From assembly GCA_937889645.1 (NCBI GenBank), contig CALBZE010000051.1, positions 133,388-197,387 on the forward strand: a stretch of DNA of 64,000 nucleotides. Reading direction: 5' to 3'. The notes under the pieces are model-generated. The model did no database searches. It was not told the origin of the DNA and worked only from the letters and a program-made list of their open reading frames with translations. The first letter of the stretch is position 1. Each line of letters opens with the position of its first letter. Shown here one piece after another: positions 44,031 to 53,346 of the stretch. The position numbers and the translations under genes are program-made. The DNA is from an uncultured bacterium (GTDB lineage Bacteria > Gemmatimonadota > Gemmatimonadetes > Longimicrobiales > RSA9).

Positions 44031-46436
44031 ATGAAGTCTATCCCCAAAGATCAGCCCAGAACGGGTGTCCGGCACGAGGACCGCACGGCGGACATGCGCG
44101 AGCTGTGGAACCTCCTGCAGAGGAACCGCTGGCTGCTCATCGGATCGTTGTTGGCCACGATCACCGGCGCGATCCTCGTCACGCGGTGGACCGTACCCAC
44201 GTACGAAGCGGCCACGACGATCCGGATCGACGAGCGCCGTGCGACGCTCGGCATGCTCGACGTGCTCGGGGGATTCGCCGGGGGCAGCGACGTCGCAACC
44301 GAGATGGAGGTTCTGCGGAGCCGGACGCTCGCGGAAAGCATCGTCGATTCGCTCGGGCTGCAGGTCGGCCTGCTCGAGCCGAGGCGCATCTCGCGGTCCG
44401 AAATCATCGAAAAGGTCCAGGTCTCGCGGACCGCGCCGGAGGAGATTTACCGCTTCGAGCAGACGGAGAATGGCTGGTTCCGCGTGACCCGGGACACCGA
44501 CGGCGTGGAGCTGGGTCAATACGCGCCGGGCGAGACGATTCCGCTCAGTGGCGCTCGGATCGTGCTCGCGCCGAAGGCGCTCGAATTCTCGAACCTCGTC
44601 CTCGAGGTCGTTCGGTTCGAGAAAGCGGTCGAAACGCTGCGCGAAGGGCTCAACATTTCGCGGCCGAACCGAGAGGCGGACATCGTCGTCGTTCGGTATC
44701 AGAGCCGGGACAGCATCCTCGTCCATGAGGTGCCGAACCTCCTCGCCCGCAGCTTCGTGGTCCAGCGCAACCGTCTCAAGAACACGGAAACGTCGAGCAC
44801 GATCGCGTTCCTGCAGGAGCAGATCGCGAGCCTAGCGGACCAGCTCATCGCGGCCGAGACCGAGCTGCAACGATTCCGCGAGACCTCGCAGGTCGTCAGC
44901 CTGGAAGCGGAGGCGAGCGCGCAAGTTCGGGAGTTGGCGGAGCTGGAGGCCCAGCGGAACGCCCTGAACGCGGAACGCGAGGCCCTGCACATGCTCCTCG
45001 AGGAGGTTCGCCGCGAGAGCGAGACCGCCACGGAAGGGGCGCCGAGCCCGTATCGTCGTCTCATCGCCTTCCACAGTCTGCTGCGGAACCAGGCGGCCTC
45101 CGAGATCCTGCGCTCGCTGTCCGTCGTCGAGAACGAACGCGCCGAGCTGTTGAAGCGTCGCTCGCACCTCGACCCGGACGTCCGGATCCTGAACCGGCGC
45201 GTGACCGAGCTGGAAGAGCAGCTCCGTTCGCTCGCGACGACGTACCTGCAGGGGATCACCAACCAGGTCGAGGCGCTCGACGCGACGCTGACGCGATTCA
45301 GCCGGCAGCTCGAGGCGATCCCGGCCAAGGAGATCCAGCTCGCCCGGCTCGAACGGCAACGCGCAGTCCTCGCCGAGATCCACACGCTGCTCCAGACGCG
45401 GCTGAAAGAAGCCGAGATCGCCCACGCGGTCGAGGACGCGAGCGTCCAGATCGTCGATCCGGCCATCCGGCCGGTCGAGCCGATCAAGCCGATCCTCGTC
45501 CTGAATCTCGCAATCGGGCTCATGCTGGGCCTCGTCCTCGGCGTGGGCGGCGCACTGGTCCGGGAGTTCAGCGACACGACGGTCCACTCGCGCGAGGAGC
45601 TGCAGCAGCTCACGGGAGTCAGCGTGCTCGGCGTCATTCCGAGGATTCCAGCCGCTGCGCTGAACGGGAACGGGCGCCGGCTCCAGCCTCGCTTCCGGAC
45701 GCCCGTCGATCTGCATGCGAGTCTGCGCTCCCGGCTGATCGCGAGCAACGATCCACGGAGCCCGATTTCGGAAGCGTATCGCAGCCTGCGTACGAACATC
45801 ACGTTCTCGCGGCTCGGCAATCCGCCGAAGCTCATCGTGTTCACGAGCCCGACGCCGGGCGACGGCAAGTCGACGACCTCGGCGAACCTCGCGATCACAC
45901 TGGCGCAGCAGGGCCTCAAGGTCCTCCTCGTCGATGCGGACATGAGGCGCGGGAGCCTGAACACGGTCTTCGGCGTGGACCGGGAGCCGGGGTTGTCCAA
46001 CGTCCTGCTCGGTACGGTCACGTCCGCGGAGGCGATTCGGTCGGTCCAGATCGCCGAGAGTGTCTCGCTCGACTTCCTGAGCACCGGGACGCTGCCGCCG
46101 ACTCCGGCAGAGCTCTTGGGATCGCAGCAGATGCGCGATCTCCTGTTGGAGTTCGAGAAGGACTACGACTTCGTGATCCTCGATGCGCCGCCGCTGAATC
46201 TCGTCACCGACGCGGCGCTCCTCGGCACCAACGCGGACGGCGTCGTCGTGGTCGCCCGTGCCGGGATGACGCAGAAGGGCGCGATCGAGGTCGCGATGGA
46301 CCACCTGCGCCACGTGCGCGCACCGTTGCTCGGTGCCGTCCTCAACGACTTCGATCACGAACGCAACGGGAAGTACTACGGCAAGTACGGCGCGTACTAC
46401 GGGCATTACCAGGCGTACTTCATGGACGAGAGCTGA
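44031..46436 (+). CDS. wzc: Polysaccharide co-polymerase with BY-kinase domain (Wzc/ExoP type), copy 1
   Basis: Inner-membrane chain-length regulator and tyrosine autokinase of about 801 residues. Two membrane helices (about 30-48 and 498-518) flank a long coiled-coil periplasmic part; the cytoplasmic kinase has Walker A GDGKSTT (610-616), Walker A' VLLVDADMRRG and Walker B DFVILDAPP. The end carries a tyrosine cluster GKYYGKYGAYYGHYQAYF, the usual phosphorylation tail. The start (ATG 44031) lacks a good SD. It pairs with the upstream wza. A strong hairpin at 46502-46536 ends the unit. Confidence 0.92.
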   Translation: MKSIPKDQPRTGVRHEDRTADMRELWNLLQRNRWLLIGSLLATITGAILVTRWTVPTYEAATTIRIDERRATLGMLDVLGGFAGGSDVATEMEVLRSRTLAESIVDSLGLQVGLLEPRRISRSEIIEKVQVSRTAPEEIYRFEQTENGWFRVTRDTDGVELGQYAPGETIPLSGARIVLAPKALEFSNLVLEVVRFEKAVETLREGLNISRPNREADIVVVRYQSRDSILVHEVPNLLARSFVVQRNRLKNTETSSTIAFLQEQIASLADQLIAAETELQRFRETSQVVSLEAEASAQVRELAELEAQRNALNAEREALHMLLEEVRRESETATEGAPSPYRRLIAFHSLLRNQAASEILRSLSVVENERAELLKRRSHLDPDVRILNRRVTELEEQLRSLATTYLQGITNQVEALDATLTRFSRQLEAIPAKEIQLARLERQRAVLAEIHTLLQTRLKEAEIAHAVEDASVQIVDPAIRPVEPIKPILVLNLAIGLMLGLVLGVGGALVREFSDTTVHSREELQQLTGVSVLGVIPRIPAAALNGNGRRLQPRFRTPVDLHASLRSRLIASNDPRSPISEAYRSLRTNITFSRLGNPPKLIVFTSPTPGDGKSTTSANLAITLAQQGLKVLLVDADMRRGSLNTVFGVDREPGLSNVLLGTVTSAEAIRSVQIAESVSLDFLSTGTLPPTPAELLGSQQMRDLLLEFEKDYDFVILDAPPLNLVTDAALLGTNADGVVVVARAGMTQKGAIEVAMDHLRHVRAPLLGAVLNDFDHERNGKYYGKYGAYYGHYQAYFMDES

Positions 46437-46501
46437 GCGCGGCCGTCGGCGGACGGGTCTTCGGCCGCCGGCGGACGGCACTCCGCCATGTGGAAATGAG
46501 A

Positions 46502-46536
46502 CAGCCGCCGGTCCGGATCACCCAGACCGGCGGCTG
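46502..46536. terminator. Bidirectional terminator between wzc and licD
   Basis: A perfect 12-base stem, CAGCCGCCGGTC (46502-46513) and GACCGGCGGCTG (46525-46536), with an 11-base loop, followed on the plus strand by TTCC. It separates two converging operons of the polysaccharide locus. Confidence 0.78.
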
Positions 46537-46567
46537 TTCCATTCGAGGGAGATCGCCGAACGAGCGT

Positions 46568-47257
46568 CTAGCGGGCGCGGTTCCCCTGCCCCGCGATCAC
46601 CGCGCCGTCCTCCGCGGCGACGTCCCACTCGCGCTTCGGGATCCGCCAGTCCGGTCCGTACTTGAAGGCGAGATAGTCCTCGGCACGGCGAGGCACGGGT
46701 ACGTCGAGCCCTAGGAAGCGGACCGTGGCGAACTCATCGAGGAGTTCCAACGGCGTGTGGAATGGCAGCGGCGGCTTGCCCAGGAACTTCCGGGCGAAGT
46801 GCCGGAGACGGACGAAGATGGGGTGCGGCATCTTCTGGAGCCACCGTTTCATCCTCCGTTCGGAAGCCGAGTTCCTCGGCGCGCCGCCGAAACGGACCAC
46901 TCGATCCCCGTCGACGCGGTGGCGGCAGATCTCGATGAAGTAGCCGCGAGGCTTCGAGAGGAACATCGTGTCGCGCGGTTCGTGGACCTCGATGTAGTAG
47001 CCGAGTCTACGAACCTCGTCCCTGTGCTCGAGGATGCGGTCGAACCCGTCGGTCCAGACCGAGATGTCGATGTCCTTGTCCCAGGGCAGGAGCGCGCCGT
47101 CACGCACCACGCCGAGGAGCGTGCCCTGATCGAGCCAGAAATCGATCTCGTGACGTCGAAGGAAACCGACGATCTCGATGAAGTTCTTTTCGTTCGCCGA
47201 AAGGGCCGTTCTCGCCCCGTTGGATTCTGGGTCGCGCACGCGGTCGTTTCCGGTCAC
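46568..47257 (-). CDS. licD: LicD-family phosphotransferase
   Basis: Enzyme of about 229 residues with the LicD nucleotidyltransferase-fold core: FWLDQGTLLGVVRDGALLPW followed by DKDIDISVW. LicD proteins move phosphocholine or similar groups from a CDP/CMP-activated donor to sugars of surface glycans. Here the donor is probably the CMP-phosphonate made by the neighbouring genes (inference). The start is uncertain: no ATG is available and GTGs at 47257 and 47239 are possible with weak SD. It is the last gene of the minus-strand polysaccharide series. Confidence 0.82.
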   Translation of the reverse strand: MTGNDRVRDPESNGARTALSANEKNFIEIVGFLRRHEIDFWLDQGTLLGVVRDGALLPWDKDIDISVWTDGFDRILEHRDEVRRLGYYIEVHEPRDTMFLSKPRGYFIEICRHRVDGDRVVRFGGAPRNSASERRMKRWLQKMPHPIFVRLRHFARKFLGKPPLPFHTPLELLDEFATVRFLGLDVPVPRRAEDYLAFKYGPDWRIPKREWDVAAEDGAVIAGQGNRAR

Positions 47258-47268
47258 TACGTTGTCGT

Positions 47269-48660
47269 TCAGCTCATTTCTGTCGGCGTGCCCCGAGCGG
47301 ATTCCCCGGCTTGCGCGGCGAGCGGAGCGGTCTGGCCGTGAGGCGCGTCGTGCGGTGCGTCGTAGATCGCACGGAGCGCGACGTAGAGGAGCGCTCCGAG
47401 CACCCACATCTGATAGTTCGTGGCCAGGTCCCCCGACAGTGAGGAGTTGACCACCGCGTAGCACCACACGCCTGCCAGGATCACGGTCTCGTCAGGCACC
47501 CCCTCGGGTGTGCGCAGCCTGCGGAGGAAGTAGAGCGCCAGTCCTCCGACGATCGCGATCACCAGGATTGCGCCGGGGAGGCCCAGTTCGACGAGGGCCT
47601 CGAGGACGAAGTTGTGGGGGTAGTCTCGTCCATCGAAGATCCCGCCCGGCGGCGGCCCGGTCCACAGCCAGGTGAATCCCCCCGTTCCGACGCCCATCAA
47701 CTTCGAATCGAGGAAGCCGTTCCACGCGGTCGCGTACCGACCGAGACGAGAGAGATCGCTCGTGTTCTGGCCGACCGTCTGGAAGTAGAAGGCGATCCGC
47801 TGCCACGTGGGCATGTGCTGGATGTACCGGTCGAAGAGGACCGCACCCGCGATGGCCGCGGCCGTGCCCACGACGGCGAGGCGCGCGATGGCCCGGACGG
47901 TCAAGAAGTGGCGCACGCGGACCAGGACGAGCCCGACCATGCCCACGGCCACGGCGAGCATCGGCCCGCGCGAGCCGGTCAGGAGGATTGCGGCGATGAG
48001 GAGGGCGAGCGCTCCGATCGCGCCGGCAATCACGCTCAGCCGCAGTCGTCGGCCGAAAAGGAGGGCGCCCATCAAGATGGGAACACCCAGCCCGATGTTG
48101 CGCGCCACGTTGTTCGGGTGGATCGACTCGCTGACGCTCCGTCGGAATCGCCAATCGCCGAACTCCTGGGGGTTCAGCGTGATCTGGAGCGCGACCAGGA
48201 GGCTTCCCACGGCGAGCGCTACGAGCGCGATGCGCACGTCCCTCCGGTCGAGAGGCGCGAAGATCGAGAGGGCGACTGCGGGCACCAGGACCGAGAAGGC
48301 GAACGTGGCGGTCTTGTCCAGGCCGTACGCGACATTCGGCGTCCGCGTCACGTACACCACCAACACGGCCAGGAGGAGGCCGAGGCCGACGTTGTATGCG
48401 TTGAAGAGGTTCGCGACCCAGACGAAACGGCGCTCGCCCGACCGCAGCTCCCGAATCGAGAAGAGGAGGACCGCCAGCCCCGTGAGCGCCGCGGTCGCGA
48501 GCACGCGGCCGCCCCTGAACGGGAGCGCGTGGAAGGGGAGCGCGAGGTTGTTCAGCGTCACGAGACAGAGAAGGCCGAACAAGACCGCGCGCAGGTCTCC
48601 ACGCGTCGCGTAGACGAGCACACCGAGCAGGACGGCGCCTGCGAGGACGAAGGCGATCAC
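47269..48660 (-). CDS. O-antigen ligase/polymerase-like membrane protein (Wzy_C type)
   Basis: Polytopic protein of 463 residues with about 11-12 hydrophobic segments. The large loop with LTGSRGPMLAV before it and YPHNFVLEALVELGLPGAIL after it is the pattern of the Wzy_C/WaaL family, which ligates or polymerises lipid-linked glycans on the outer face of the cytoplasmic membrane. It starts with GTG overlapping the stop of the CDP-alcohol transferase gene (GTGA). Polymerase or ligase activity cannot be separated by sequence alone. Confidence 0.83.
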   Translation of the reverse strand: MIAFVLAGAVLLGVLVYATRGDLRAVLFGLLCLVTLNNLALPFHALPFRGGRVLATAALTGLAVLLFSIRELRSGERRFVWVANLFNAYNVGLGLLLAVLVVYVTRTPNVAYGLDKTATFAFSVLVPAVALSIFAPLDRRDVRIALVALAVGSLLVALQITLNPQEFGDWRFRRSVSESIHPNNVARNIGLGVPILMGALLFGRRLRLSVIAGAIGALALLIAAILLTGSRGPMLAVAVGMVGLVLVRVRHFLTVRAIARLAVVGTAAAIAGAVLFDRYIQHMPTWQRIAFYFQTVGQNTSDLSRLGRYATAWNGFLDSKLMGVGTGGFTWLWTGPPPGGIFDGRDYPHNFVLEALVELGLPGAILVIAIVGGLALYFLRRLRTPEGVPDETVILAGVWCYAVVNSSLSGDLATNYQMWVLGALLYVALRAIYDAPHDAPHGQTAPLAAQAGESARGTPTEMS

Positions 48661-49505
48661 CGCACCGGTCGGAAGAGTCGCATCCAGTCGCGCCAGACCA
48701 CGACCGTCTTGAGCGTGTGCACGGCGGCCGAGACGACCACGACGGCGAGCCTGGCGTTGAAGGAATGCCCCACGACCGCCCACGGTCCGGCGAAGGCATC
48801 GACGACGACCGCGAGGATGATCAGGATCAGGATACCGGGGAAACCGAAGATCTCACTCACGATCTTGCGCAGCTTCTCCGGGTCGGTGATTCGCGCTTTG
48901 ACCGCGGCGACCTGCTCCTGCTTCCGCTCGACTCGCCGGAAGAGCGGCTGTGCGTTCGGATTCCCGAGCGTTTCGGGAGAGTTCACGATCTTGTTCATCG
49001 CGACCTTGGCCGCGACCAGATTCGGAAAGCTGCTCGCGCCCATGCACCCGACGAACCCTACCAGAACCGCCCATTCGTAACCGAAGAGACGATACGCGCT
49101 GACGCCGAGGACGAAGAGGAGGGCGTTCGCCGAATAGGAGTGCACGAGGACGTCGAAATACTGCCCGCTCAGCGTCGGCGTCATCTGCTTCGTCGAAATG
49201 TAATACCTGGCCAGCTCCCCATCCACATGGTCGAGCGTGTAGTAGGCGAAGACGAGCGCCGCGCCGACGAGCATCCAGACCGGCGAGTTGCTCATCAGGA
49301 TCGGCAGGCTCGAGAGGATCGCGACCAGGCTGAGCGCCGTCGCCTGGTTCGGCTGCAACCCGATCTTGATCGCGGGGATCGTGAAGTAGATCGAGATGCG
49401 TCGAAAGACGAACTTGTCGAAGAGGTAGTTCTCCGCGTCGCCCTTCTGGCAGATGCTCCGATAATATGCGATGCCGGTAGGTGCCGCTCTCTCCTCTACG
49501 CTCAT
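48657..49505 (-). CDS. CDP-alcohol phosphatidyltransferase-family membrane enzyme with altered motif
   Basis: Multi-pass enzyme of 282 residues. The CDP-OH-P motif reads LDHVDGELAR then SGQYFDVLVHS: Asp92, Asp95, Gly96, Arg100, Gly114 and Asp118 are kept, but the last Asp is His122. The family transfers a phospho-alcohol from a CMP donor to a hydroxyl acceptor. Its position between phosphonate synthesis, flippase and ligase genes suggests it uses a CMP-phosphonate or hands the phosphonate to a lipid carrier (inference). It overlaps the flippase stop (ATGA) and the ligase start (GTGA). Confidence 0.85.
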   Translation of the reverse strand: MSVEERAAPTGIAYYRSICQKGDAENYLFDKFVFRRISIYFTIPAIKIGLQPNQATALSLVAILSSLPILMSNSPVWMLVGAALVFAYYTLDHVDGELARYYISTKQMTPTLSGQYFDVLVHSYSANALLFVLGVSAYRLFGYEWAVLVGFVGCMGASSFPNLVAAKVAMNKIVNSPETLGNPNAQPLFRRVERKQEQVAAVKARITDPEKLRKIVSEIFGFPGILILIILAVVVDAFAGPWAVVGHSFNARLAVVVVSAAVHTLKTVVVWRDWMRLFRPVR

Positions 49506-51007
49506 ACGTTGGCCAGCCTTCTACGAACGGTGTCGACGATAGCCATGTTCTTGGGCGCGGCTTCGAGCAGGCGCCGCAGGAGCCAGATCCCCGCAGGCCC
49601 GATGACGGGCGGGTGCGCGGCGGCGACGGCGAGGGCGAGGAGGATCGGCCCGCCACCGGCCACGGCTGCCACCACGACCGCGGGGAGATCCATTGCACGC
49701 AGGACGTGAGCGGTCGGGATCATGACCGCGCAGAACACGCCCGCCCAGAGGAGCCCGGGCGTGATGGCGCGGAGCACATCGACCCAGGTCCGCCCGACGA
49801 GCGAGAGGCCGAGGTGGAGCATCAGCAGATAGACGGTGAGCACGGCGAGTGTGACCCCGATCGCGACGCCGTCCAACCCGAAGAAATGGCCCAACCACGT
49901 GCCTCCGATGATCGCGGTCGCGTAGACCGCCTTACGCGCCGCGCTCCTGTAGACCGCGCCCGTCGCCCGGGCGAGCGAATCGCACATCCGGACCGAGCCC
50001 TTGAGCGATGCGGCCAGCATCAGCCATTGGAGCGGCACGATCGCGCTGTCCCAGTTGGGACCCAGGACGATCGCGACGATCTCGGGTGCGAGGACGACGC
50101 CCACGAAGCCGACGGGCATTAGCAGGAGGTTCACGATCCCGAGCGAACGGAGGAATACCTCGCCCAACCGCGCCCGTTCCGTCTGGATCCTCGCCATTGC
50201 CGGGAACATCACGCTGTCGATCACGTTCCCGAGATGCGTGACCGGGACGTTCATGATCTGGAAAGCACGGCCGTAGATCCCGAGCGCCTCGGCGCCGAGG
50301 AACCTGCCGACGACCATGTTGTCCCCGTAGTTCCCGAGGAGGTGGAAGAGGCGGGAGAGCGCGAGGCCGCCGCCGAAGGAGAAGAGGTCCTTGAACTCGC
50401 GCGACGAGAGACTCGGCCGCATGTCGTGCGGGCGGAAGAGGACGTAGAGCAGACTCTCGAGGAAGTTCTGCCCGAGCGTCGCACCGACGAGCGCCCAGAC
50501 ACCGAAGCCCTTCACCGCGAGCGCGATCCCGAGGAGCGCATGCCCGACGACGTACGACCCGAGTTCCGCGTACATGATCCGCCGGAACTCCAGGTCGCGT
50601 TCGAGGAGGGCCTTCGCCACGAGCCCGAAGCTGAGGAGGATGAAGGAGAAGCCCAGCGCGCGCAGGACCGGTACGACGGCCGGCTCACGGAAAAAGGCCG
50701 CCCCGGCCGGGGCGAGGATCCAGGTCAGCGCCCACATGCCGACGGCGAGGAGGATCGAGGTCGTGAACCCGACGCGGATGTGCGTCGACGTGATCTCGGG
50801 CCGCTGGATCAACGCGGGCCCGAGCCCGATCTGCGAGAACATCGTCCCGAACGCGACGACGACCATCGCGATGGCGACGACGCCGAACTCCTCGGGGAGG
50901 ACGAAGCGGGCGAGGACCGCGAGGACGAGGAGCTGCGCGGCCGCCTTGCTGACGACCGCGGCGAGCTTCCACCCTCCCGCGACGAGCGTCTTCTGCGTGA
51001 GGTTCAC
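49502..51007 (-). CDS. wzx: Polysaccharide flippase (Wzx/MATE-like, RfbX family)
   Basis: Membrane protein of 501 residues with about 14 hydrophobic segments and the start TLVAGGWKLAAVVSKAAAQLLVLAVLARF of the polysaccharide biosynthesis flippase family; FSFGGGLALSRLFHLLGNYG followed by DNMVVGRFLG is also typical. It should move lipid-linked repeat units across the cytoplasmic membrane. It starts with GTG at 51007 with a weak SD, 32 bases after the dehydrogenase stop. Confidence 0.88.
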   Translation of the reverse strand: MNLTQKTLVAGGWKLAAVVSKAAAQLLVLAVLARFVLPEEFGVVAIAMVVVAFGTMFSQIGLGPALIQRPEITSTHIRVGFTTSILLAVGMWALTWILAPAGAAFFREPAVVPVLRALGFSFILLSFGLVAKALLERDLEFRRIMYAELGSYVVGHALLGIALAVKGFGVWALVGATLGQNFLESLLYVLFRPHDMRPSLSSREFKDLFSFGGGLALSRLFHLLGNYGDNMVVGRFLGAEALGIYGRAFQIMNVPVTHLGNVIDSVMFPAMARIQTERARLGEVFLRSLGIVNLLLMPVGFVGVVLAPEIVAIVLGPNWDSAIVPLQWLMLAASLKGSVRMCDSLARATGAVYRSAARKAVYATAIIGGTWLGHFFGLDGVAIGVTLAVLTVYLLMLHLGLSLVGRTWVDVLRAITPGLLWAGVFCAVMIPTAHVLRAMDLPAVVVAAVAGGGPILLALAVAAAHPPVIGPAGIWLLRRLLEAAPKNMAIVDTVRRRLANV

Positions 51008-51039
51008 GGTACTACTGCCACTCTGCCTGGCGCCGCCGG

Positions 51040-52233
51040 CTAGCCCTCGTCCACCACATCGCCCCACGCAGCCACGAGAATCGACTCGATCGCGGCGCGA
51101 TCCACGGCGGCCAGGTTGTTGTCGGCGCGGCCGGGCGTGAACATCTCGGGCGCCAGCGACAGGACCGCCTCCAGCCCGGGCACGGTCTCGCGGACCCGCG
51201 CCCCGACGCGCAACTCACGCAGGATCGAGCGGAGCCGGACGACGAGGCCGTCCGCGCCGTCGAGCCCGAGTTCGCGGCCGAGGCGATCCAAGCGGCCGTC
51301 GTCCTCACGCGCGTTGTAGGCACAGAGCGCGGAGAGCGTGAAGCTGCACGCCAGGCCGTGCGGCGTACCGTAGTGCGCCGTCAATGGGTACGACATCGAG
51401 TGCGCGAGCGCCGTTCGCGTGGAGCTGATCGCGAGCCCCGCCAACAGGCTCGCCTCCATCATCGCGCGACGGAGCTTCGCGTTGGACAGGTCGCGCACGA
51501 GCCCGGGCAGGGTTTCCAGCGCCAGTGCGACCGCTCTCGTGGCATACGATACGGTGACCGGATTCGCGTTCCGGTTCCAGATCGATTCGAGCCCCTGCGA
51601 GAGGGCGTCGAGCCCGCTCGCCACGGTCTCCGATTCCGGCAGACCGATCGTGAGGAGCGGATCCAGGATCGCCGTATGCGGGAAGACCCTCTCGCCGGCG
51701 AGCGAGTACTTCTTGTTCCGCGCGCGATCCCAGATCGTCGCGAATGGCGTGACCTCGCTCCCCGTCCCCGCCGTGGTCGGGACCGCGATGACGGGGAGCG
51801 GCGACACCGCGGGCAGCTCGACCCCGTCCCGGAAGTGGGCCGCGAGGCTCACCTCGTGGCCGGGCGCGAGGCGGAAGGCGAGCGCTTTCGCGGTGTCCAT
51901 CGCGCTCCCGCCGCCGACGGCGGCGATCGCGCCGATCCCCTTCCCTTCCAGCCCCGCGGCCGCGGCGTCCAGCACGTCGAGCGACGGGTTCGGCTCCACC
52001 TCGTCATAAACGACGACGCGAACCTCGCCGATCAGCGCCCGGACGCGATCGGTCACCCCGCGCCGGGTGAACCCCGGCGTGGTCACGAGGAGCACGCGCT
52101 CCGGCAGCTCCAGGCGCGCGAGGTCGTCGAGACGCCCGTCGCCGAAGCGGATCCTGACCGGGTTGGCGAACTGCCAGTCCCCCTTCGCCGTCCAGATCGT
52201 CGGACGGGAGCCGGTCACGACCGGATCAGCCAT
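51040..52233 (-). CDS. Iron-dependent alcohol dehydrogenase, probable phosphonoacetaldehyde reductase
   Basis: Group III alcohol dehydrogenase of 397 residues. The nucleotide-binding site is VGGGSAMDTAKA; metal ligands are in ILDPLLTIGLP, TRTALAHSMSYPLTAHYG and TPHGLACS. Placed directly after PEP mutase and phosphonopyruvate decarboxylase, it most likely reduces phosphonoacetaldehyde to 2-hydroxyethylphosphonate (PhpC-type step; function from context). No aminotransferase for 2-aminoethylphosphonate is found. It overlaps the decarboxylase gene by about 19 bases. Confidence 0.85.
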   Translation of the reverse strand: MADPVVTGSRPTIWTAKGDWQFANPVRIRFGDGRLDDLARLELPERVLLVTTPGFTRRGVTDRVRALIGEVRVVVYDEVEPNPSLDVLDAAAAGLEGKGIGAIAAVGGGSAMDTAKALAFRLAPGHEVSLAAHFRDGVELPAVSPLPVIAVPTTAGTGSEVTPFATIWDRARNKKYSLAGERVFPHTAILDPLLTIGLPESETVASGLDALSQGLESIWNRNANPVTVSYATRAVALALETLPGLVRDLSNAKLRRAMMEASLLAGLAISSTRTALAHSMSYPLTAHYGTPHGLACSFTLSALCAYNAREDDGRLDRLGRELGLDGADGLVVRLRSILRELRVGARVRETVPGLEAVLSLAPEMFTPGRADNNLAAVDRAAIESILVAAWGDVVDEG

Positions 52234-53345
52234 TGCATGAACTCGTCGCGGTTCTGGATCGGCGTGCGGGTCGGCCGGCCGAGATCGGGGCGCGCTCCCT
52301 TGTTCACCCGGATCTCGAGGAGCGTCGGGCCCGGCACCTCGGACATGCGGCGCAGCGCCTCGGCGATCTCCTGCGGCGACTCCGCGCGCTCCGCAGAGCG
52401 ATAACCGCACGCTCGCGAGATCGCGATGAAGTCGACGTCGAAACCCGCCGTCGGCTGGCCCCCGACCGAGTCGTGCGCGCCGTTGTTGAGGAGGATGTGC
52501 CGGTAGTTCGCGGGCGCGCGCGTGCCCTGGAGGACGACGGAGCCCATGTGCATCAGGACCGCGCCATCGCCGTCCAGACAGTAGACCTGCCGCTCGGGGC
52601 GACGCATCGCGATCCCGAGCGCGATCTGCGACGCATGCCCCATCGAACCGACCGTGAGGAAATCTCGGTGGTGGCCTTGCCCCCGCGCCGCGCGGTGCTC
52701 GAAGACCTCGCGCGAGGTCATCCCCGTCGTCGAGACGATCACGGCGTCGTCCGGGACGGAGTCGAGGACGAGCCGGATCGCGTCCTCCCGCACGAGGGGG
52801 AAGTTCGTCTTGCGTTCGGAGCGGAGCTTGTACGGCTCGAACGTGCCCTTGCGCACCACGATGGCGAAGGGGCGCTGCCCACGGACCGCGGCCTCGGCCG
52901 CGACGCGGATCTGCTCGTTCGCGACGGCCTGCTCCGTCGACAGGATCTCGTAGCCGATCTCCATCGCGTCGAGCATCGCGAGCATGACTCGCCCCTGCTT
53001 GACGTGCTGCGGCTCGTCGTGGACGCCCGGCTCTCCCCGCCACCCGATGAGGAGCAGCATCGGAATGCTGTACACCTCCGCATCGGCCAGCGAGAGGAGC
53101 GGGTTGATCGTGTTCCCGAGACCGGAGTTCTGGAAATAGACGAGTCCGAGCTCGCGCGTCGCGAGGTAGTGGCCCGCGGCGAGCGCGACGGCGGCGCCTT
53201 CGTTCGCCGCGATGATGTGGCGATCGGGCTCCGTCGAGTCGGTGATGTAGGCGCAGATGTCCTTCAGCAGCGAATCGGGCACACCCGCGAAGAACGTGAC
53301 GCCGTTGGACCTGAACGCATCGAAGGTATCCTGAACGGAGAGCAT
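52215..53345 (-). CDS. ppd: Phosphonopyruvate decarboxylase
   Basis: TPP enzyme of 376 residues converting phosphonopyruvate to phosphonoacetaldehyde, the irreversible pull step of phosphonate synthesis. Family start FAGVPDSLLKDICAYI, activating Glu49 in AANEGAAVALAAG, the TPP motif from GDGAVLMHMGS (259-269) to LNNGAHDSVGGQPT, and GLGNTINPLLSLAD all match Ppd. It begins one base after the PEP mutase stop, with GGGGGC as a site inside that gene's end. Confidence 0.93.
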   Translation of the reverse strand: MLSVQDTFDAFRSNGVTFFAGVPDSLLKDICAYITDSTEPDRHIIAANEGAAVALAAGHYLATRELGLVYFQNSGLGNTINPLLSLADAEVYSIPMLLLIGWRGEPGVHDEPQHVKQGRVMLAMLDAMEIGYEILSTEQAVANEQIRVAAEAAVRGQRPFAIVVRKGTFEPYKLRSERKTNFPLVREDAIRLVLDSVPDDAVIVSTTGMTSREVFEHRAARGQGHHRDFLTVGSMGHASQIALGIAMRRPERQVYCLDGDGAVLMHMGSVVLQGTRAPANYRHILLNNGAHDSVGGQPTAGFDVDFIAISRACGYRSAERAESPQEIAEALRRMSEVPGPTLLEIRVNKGARPDLGRPTRTPIQNRDEFMQWLIRS

Positions 53346-53346
53346 C

